Assembly: GCA_024640745.1 (NCBI GenBank)
Contig: JAHEEL010000022.1
Span: 1-17,396, forward strand
Source: Actinomycetes bacterium
Lineage (GTDB): Bacteria; Actinomycetota; Acidimicrobiia; Spongiisociales; UBA5794
Direction of reading: 5' to 3'
Length of the DNA stretch: 17,396 bases
Shown: positions 13,412 through 17,396 of the stretch, piece after piece
Layout of the letters: every line of letters begins with the position of its first letter
Numbering within the stretch: position 1 is the stretch's first letter
Program-made: the position numbers and the translations under genes
The notes under the pieces: model-generated
Databases searched by the model: none
Told to the model about the DNA's origin: nothing
Seen by the model: the letters and a program-made list of their open reading frames with translations, nothing else

Positions 13412-15346
13412 ATGTCAATCCATCTCACGCTGCCGGACGGGACACAGCGGGCGTACGAGGGCGGTACGACCGGGTACGAAGTTGCCTCCGACATCGGCGC
13501 CGGACTCGCCAAGGCTGCGGTTGCGGTGTCGGTCGACGGCGAGACGCTGGACCTCAACCGGCCGATCGATCGCGACGGAGCCTTCTCGGTGATCACGGAG
13601 AACACCGAAGAGGGGCGAGCCGTGCTCCGCCATTCCGCAGCCCACGTGATGGCGCAAGCGGTGCTCGACCTGTTCCCGGGGGCGACGTTTGCCATCGGAC
13701 CGCCCATCACCGACGGCTTCTACTACGACTTCGACATCGGCCGCCCGTTCACCCCCGAGGACCTCGATCGCATCGAGACGCGCATGCAAGAGATCATCGA
13801 GATCAACCAGAGCTTCGATCGCGAGGAGCTCTCGATCGATGAAGCACTCGAGATGTTCGAGGATCAACCGTTCAAGACCGAGATCATCCGAGGCGTGGAC
13901 GAAGCGGAAGGGGCCGGGACGGACGGAGTCTCGATCTACCGGAACGATGCGTTCGTCGATCTCTGTCGCGGGCCACACATCTCGTCGACCGGTCGTCTGA
14001 AGGCTGTGAAGCTCATGCGCACATCCGGCGCCTACTGGCGCGGCGACGAGAACAAGCCCCAGCTGCAGCGGATCTACGGCACCGCGTGGGAGAACCGCAA
14101 GGCACTCCGCACCTACCTGAATCGCCTCGAAGAGGCGGAGAAGCGGGACCACCGGCGACTGGGCGTCGAACTCGATCTCTACAGCTTTCCTTCGGATCTT
14201 GGCAGCGGCCTGGCGGTGTGGCATCCGAAGGGCGGCCTCCTCCGCAAGGAGATCGAGGACTACAGCCGCAGGACACACTTGGCGCACGGCTACGAATACG
14301 TGGTCTCGCCGCATGTGGCCAAGGCGGATCTCTGGCAGACGAGCGGACATCTCGACTTCTACGCCGAGGGCATGTATCCGGCGATGGAACTGGACGGCGG
14401 CCAGCAGTACTACGTGAAGCCGATGAACTGCCCATTTCACATCCTCATCTACAAGTCGCGAAGCCGGAGCTATCGCGAGCTGCCCCTGCGGCTGTTCGAA
14501 CTCGGCACGGTCTACCGCTACGAGCGTTCCGGGGTCGTACACGGCCTGTTGCGGGCTCGCGGCTTCACCCAGGACGACAGCCATATCTTCACCACGGTCG
14601 ATGACATGGGCGACGAGCTCCAGCGCCTCCTCGATTTCGTCCTGATGGTCCTGCGGGATTTCGGCTTCGACGAGTTCGAAGCCGACTTGTCGACCCGGGA
14701 TCCGGAGAAGTCGATCGGTTCCGATGAGCTGTGGGAACTGGCCGAGATCTCGTTGGCGAAGGCGCTGGAGCGAGCGCAGCTGCCGTACCAGATCGCGCAC
14801 GGCGAGGGTTCGTTCTACGGTCCCAAGATCGACATCCATGTGAAGGATGCCATCGGTCGGCGCTGGCAGCTGTCAACGATCCAACTCGACTTCGCCCAGC
14901 CCGAGAACTTCAACCTGACCTATGCCTCGTCGGGGAACGTTCGGGAGCGGCCCGTGATGATCCACCGCGCGCTGCTCGGGTCCGTGGAGCGTTTCGTCGG
15001 CGTTCTGGTCGAGCATTATGCGGGTGCCTTCCCGGCGTGGCTCGCCCCGGTGCAAGCCACCGTGGTGCCGGTCGCGGATCGCCACACCGAGTACGCATTC
15101 GAGGCCGCTGCCGCGCTCGGAGCCGGCGGCGTGCGGGCGGAGGTCGACGCAGCCGACGAGACGGTCGGGGAGAAGATCCGGCGTTCGATCACGCAGAAAG
15201 TGCCGGCGATCCTGGTCGTCGGCGACCGGGACGTGGAAGGTCGCACAGTAGGCCTTCGACTCCGCGAAAATGACGAGGAGCAACGCGGTCTGTCGCTCGA
15301 CGAGGTCGTCTCCGACCTCAGTGGGCTCTGCGCACCGCCCCGGTAG
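13412..15346 (+). CDS. thrS: Threonyl-tRNA synthetase
   Basis: This 644-residue class II synthetase charges tRNA-Thr with threonine using ATP. Domains in order: TGS (about 1-62), editing/SAD domain with HSAAH (74-78) and Cys185 in DLCRGPH, catalytic core (about 245-540), and anticodon-binding domain (about 543-640). The zinc ligands are Cys340 in MNCPFH, His391 in DDSHIF and His518 in MIHRALLG. Motif 2 starts RYERSG (369), and motif 3 contains Arg527 in GSVERFVG. Length is normal for bacteria, and the editing residues are intact. The start at ATG 13412 gives the normal TGS N-terminus; the ATG at 13395 is out of frame. It is divergent from the APH-family gene and followed by the exporter gene after 57 bases. 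Confidence 0.98.
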   Translation: MSIHLTLPDGTQRAYEGGTTGYEVASDIGAGLAKAAVAVSVDGETLDLNRPIDRDGAFSVITENTEEGRAVLRHSAAHVMAQAVLDLFPGATFAIGPPITDGFYYDFDIGRPFTPEDLDRIETRMQEIIEINQSFDREELSIDEALEMFEDQPFKTEIIRGVDEAEGAGTDGVSIYRNDAFVDLCRGPHISSTGRLKAVKLMRTSGAYWRGDENKPQLQRIYGTAWENRKALRTYLNRLEEAEKRDHRRLGVELDLYSFPSDLGSGLAVWHPKGGLLRKEIEDYSRRTHLAHGYEYVVSPHVAKADLWQTSGHLDFYAEGMYPAMELDGGQQYYVKPMNCPFHILIYKSRSRSYRELPLRLFELGTVYRYERSGVVHGLLRARGFTQDDSHIFTTVDDMGDELQRLLDFVLMVLRDFGFDEFEADLSTRDPEKSIGSDELWELAEISLAKALERAQLPYQIAHGEGSFYGPKIDIHVKDAIGRRWQLSTIQLDFAQPENFNLTYASSGNVRERPVMIHRALLGSVERFVGVLVEHYAGAFPAWLAPVQATVVPVADRHTEYAFEAAAALGAGGVRAEVDAADETVGEKIRRSITQKVPAILVVGDRDVEGRTVGLRLRENDEEQRGLSLDEVVSDLSGLCAPPR

Positions 15347-15354
15347 ATCTGGAA

Positions 15355-15386
15355 TTGCGGCGGCCACTTGGGTCGCCGTTTCGCAA
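15355..15386 (+). other. Imperfect inverted repeat between thrS and the exporter gene
   Basis: TTGCG (15355-15359) pairs with CGCAA (15382-15386), and the inner bases GGCG and CGCC can also pair, with an internal bulge. It lies just after the thrS stop and ends a few bases before the exporter ribosome-binding site. No T-run follows, so a terminator is not supported; a processing or attenuation element is possible. Confidence 0.3.
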
Positions 15387-15403
15387 CCGAAGGAAGCAAC
15401 ACC

Positions 15404-17396
15404 GTGAAGACATTCGTGAACGCGCTGGCCTGGATCGTTCGTCGTCTGCCGTGGGTCGTGATCATCGCCACCGTTCTGTTTGCGCTGGTGCTCGGTGGCT
15501 TCGCGGGGCAATTCCAACCCTCGGAGGACACGAACGAGAGTTTCGCACCCGATGCGCCCGAGCTCGCGGCGGCGGAGACGATCAGCGAGCAATTCGGCGC
15601 CGACAGTAGCCAGAGCGTGATGCAGGTGATCGTATCGTCGACCGGGGGTGACGTGATCACCGTCGATGGGTACGCGACGGCGTCCTCCGTCCAGCAGGCG
15701 ATCCTCGCGGGGCCGATCGCCGACTATCTCGTGTCCTCACCGGATCAGCCCCCGGTCGTGTCGTACCTGAGCCCGATCGATCAGGCCATTGCCGGCGGAG
15801 CGCCGGCCCCCGGAACCGATGAAGAGCTGAAAGCCCTCTACTCGACGGTTCTGGGTCAGATTCCGGTTGAGCAACAGGGATTCCTCGACGGACTGCTCCC
15901 GGCGGATGCGGATCGCGCCAACCTGGTGTCGCCCAGCGGTCTCGTCATCTCGTTCTCGGTGGGGGAGTTCGACGACGCGGATTTTGTCGACGCCGTGGTC
16001 GCGACCGCCGATTCGCTCGTTGCACTCCCGCTGCCGAACGGGTACACGGTTGAACCGTTCTCCACGGAATTGATCTTCGCCGGGACCGACGAATTCCAGG
16101 CTGAGATCGGTCGCCTGTTTGCCAGCGCCGGCTTCATCATCTTGCTCGTGCTCACGACGGTCTTCCTCGTGTTGCCGAAGAAGCGGAAGAACAAGATCAT
16201 CGCCGGTATCGGCATCGCAGCAATGCTCGGTGCCATCGCCATGCTGGTGCTACCGGGTCTCGCCAAGAGCTTCCCCGATATCTTCCCGGATGGCATCGCG
16301 GACTGGCAGACGTCGACGCTGCTCGTCGGAGCTCTGTCGGTGTTCACCCTCGTGTTCGCCGTGTGGTCGTTCTCCACGGGACGCCTCAGGCGGACGATCG
16401 CCGACACCTTGGTCACGATGGCGGCGATCGGCTTCGCGATCTCGATCATGAACGGTTTCGGATACCTGATCTACGGCGAGGCGGGGCCGATGAGTCAGAT
16501 CCTCCCGATTCTCCTCATCGGACTGGGGGTCGACTACTCAATCCACATCACATCGCGCTACCGCGAAGATGCGTCGGAAGGCGAACCCGTCGTCGACGCC
16601 GTATCCATTGCGATCCGAACAGTGGGAATCGCACTCGTGCTGGCCACGATCACGACTTCTGTCGGATTCCTGACCAACCTGCTGAACGACATTCCGGCGC
16701 TTCGCGAATTCGGGGCGCTCGCCGCGATCGGCATCACCGCGTCGTTCATCATCATGTTGACCTTCGTGCCTGCCGTGCGCCTGCTCCTCGATCAGCGTGG
16801 TGAGCGTCGTGGAACACTGGACCGCGACGCGCTCCGGGGAGGCGATGCCCGATTCCTACCGCGCGCCATCGGCCGCACGTCATGGCTTGCCAAGTACGCC
16901 GCGGTCCCGACCATCGTCGTTGCTTTGGTGTTGGGCGTGCTCGGCGGCTTCGGTACGAGTCGGCTCGAGGCGAGCTTCAGCTTCATCGACTTCGTGCCGG
17001 TCACATCGCCGTACCGCGCAACGTTCGAGACACTGCTCGAGGACTACAGCGGTGGCTTCGGCGAAGAGAGCAACGTGCTCGTCGAAGGTGACGTCGCCAC
17101 GGCGAGCGCCTACAACGCGATGGTCGACGCCACGACGAACCTCACTGACGTGGAGAATGTGGTCCAGTTCGGAGACTTCCCCGCTGCCGACTCTCCCGTG
17201 GCGCTCGTCCTTCAACTCGCGAATCCCGAGTCGGTAGCCTTCGATCCGATGGTCGCTCAGGCGGCCGGAGCTGCCGGGATGACGATGAGCAGCATCAAGG
17301 TCGCCGATTCGGCCGATGTCGGAGCGCTCTATGCCGCTCTCTTCACCGCGAATCCCGAGGCCGCGAGCAACGTGCTCTACCGGGATGATGCCGGGG
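15404..17396 (+). CDS. RND/MMPL superfamily exporter, N-terminal part
   Basis: The frame stays open from GTG 15404 to the window end (664 codons), so the gene is truncated by the window. After a first membrane helix (about 15-33) there is an extracytoplasmic domain (about 35-235), then a block of helices (about 240-465). The fourth-helix motif GLGVDYSIHITSRYRE (373-388) and TTSVGFLTNLLNDIPALREFG (417-437) are the RND proton-relay and following segments. A second half begins with a helix (about 499-517) and another outer domain. GVDYSIH is closer to HAE3-type RND proteins than to mycobacterial MmpL (GTDY). It probably exports a lipid or hydrophobic compound; the substrate is unknown. AAGGAAG (15390-15396) is a good ribosome-binding site 7 bases before the GTG. 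Confidence 0.88.
   Translation, partial: MKTFVNALAWIVRRLPWVVIIATVLFALVLGGFAGQFQPSEDTNESFAPDAPELAAAETISEQFGADSSQSVMQVIVSSTGGDVITVDGYATASSVQQAILAGPIADYLVSSPDQPPVVSYLSPIDQAIAGGAPAPGTDEELKALYSTVLGQIPVEQQGFLDGLLPADADRANLVSPSGLVISFSVGEFDDADFVDAVVATADSLVALPLPNGYTVEPFSTELIFAGTDEFQAEIGRLFASAGFIILLVLTTVFLVLPKKRKNKIIAGIGIAAMLGAIAMLVLPGLAKSFPDIFPDGIADWQTSTLLVGALSVFTLVFAVWSFSTGRLRRTIADTLVTMAAIGFAISIMNGFGYLIYGEAGPMSQILPILLIGLGVDYSIHITSRYREDASEGEPVVDAVSIAIRTVGIALVLATITTSVGFLTNLLNDIPALREFGALAAIGITASFIIMLTFVPAVRLLLDQRGERRGTLDRDALRGGDARFLPRAIGRTSWLAKYAAVPTIVVALVLGVLGGFGTSRLEASFSFIDFVPVTSPYRATFETLLEDYSGGFGEESNVLVEGDVATASAYNAMVDATTNLTDVENVVQFGDFPAADSPVALVLQLANPESVAFDPMVAQAAGAAGMTMSSIKVADSADVGALYAALFTANPEAASNVLYRDDAG

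Noticed and set aside
13415..14839. 474-codon minus-strand open frame inside thrS
   Set aside because: thrS is certain by zinc ligands, editing residues and class II motifs. The antisense frame shows no domain and no plausible start region.

Overview
This GC-rich window carries a clear actinobacterial marker: a mycothiol synthase (MshD) with its typical two-part GNAT layout. Compact gene spacing, GTG starts with good Shine-Dalgarno sites, and TANNNT-type -10 boxes lying 6-7 bases from start codons fit an actinomycetote, perhaps a deep-branching lineage such as Acidimicrobiia. The class-level placement is inference. No rRNA, tRNA, CRISPR array or insertion sequence was seen, and no gap between genes exceeds about 215 bases.

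Layout, left to right. Positions 1-1005 hold the C-terminal part of a DUF255/YyaL (SSP411-like) protein, convergent with and overlapping a CNNM/CorC-type membrane protein with CBS domains (987-2243, minus). An alpha/beta hydrolase (2279-3091) diverges from the latter. It is followed by two tandem 68-bp units, each able to fold into two hairpins (3097-3234). Next is a tightly coupled three-gene operon with two ATGA overlaps: a DASS/SLC13 anion:sodium symporter, a soluble histidine kinase with a cyclic-nucleotide-binding-like fold and an odd insertion in its DHp domain, and a single-domain response regulator (3297-6669). This looks like transporter-linked signalling with an undefined output.

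Positions 6685-9960 hold an amino-acid catabolic module: an Lrp/AsnC regulator divergent from a cystathionine gamma-synthase/lyase-family PLP enzyme and a tyrosine phenol-lyase. The shared 122-bp control region has a GTACACC direct repeat spaced by about three helical turns. Directly after the tyrosine phenol-lyase stop codon lies a mosaic heptamer array (4+3+2 units, 63 bp). Beyond it is an apparent remnant of the C-terminus of a membrane protein, so this is a likely rearrangement junction.

Positions 10175-13343 hold housekeeping and accessory genes: a patatin-like lipase divergent from mshD (both look leaderless), a small membrane-anchored zinc-ribbon protein with a hairpin around its ribosome-binding site, an isolated consensus DnaA box, and an APH-family kinase-fold protein. 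thrS (threonyl-tRNA synthetase) follows at 13412-15346. The window ends inside an RND/MMPL-type exporter (15404 onward) that stays open to the last base.

The least explained signals are the heptamer mosaic array, the two-hairpin 68-bp repeat, and the transporter/kinase/receiver operon.
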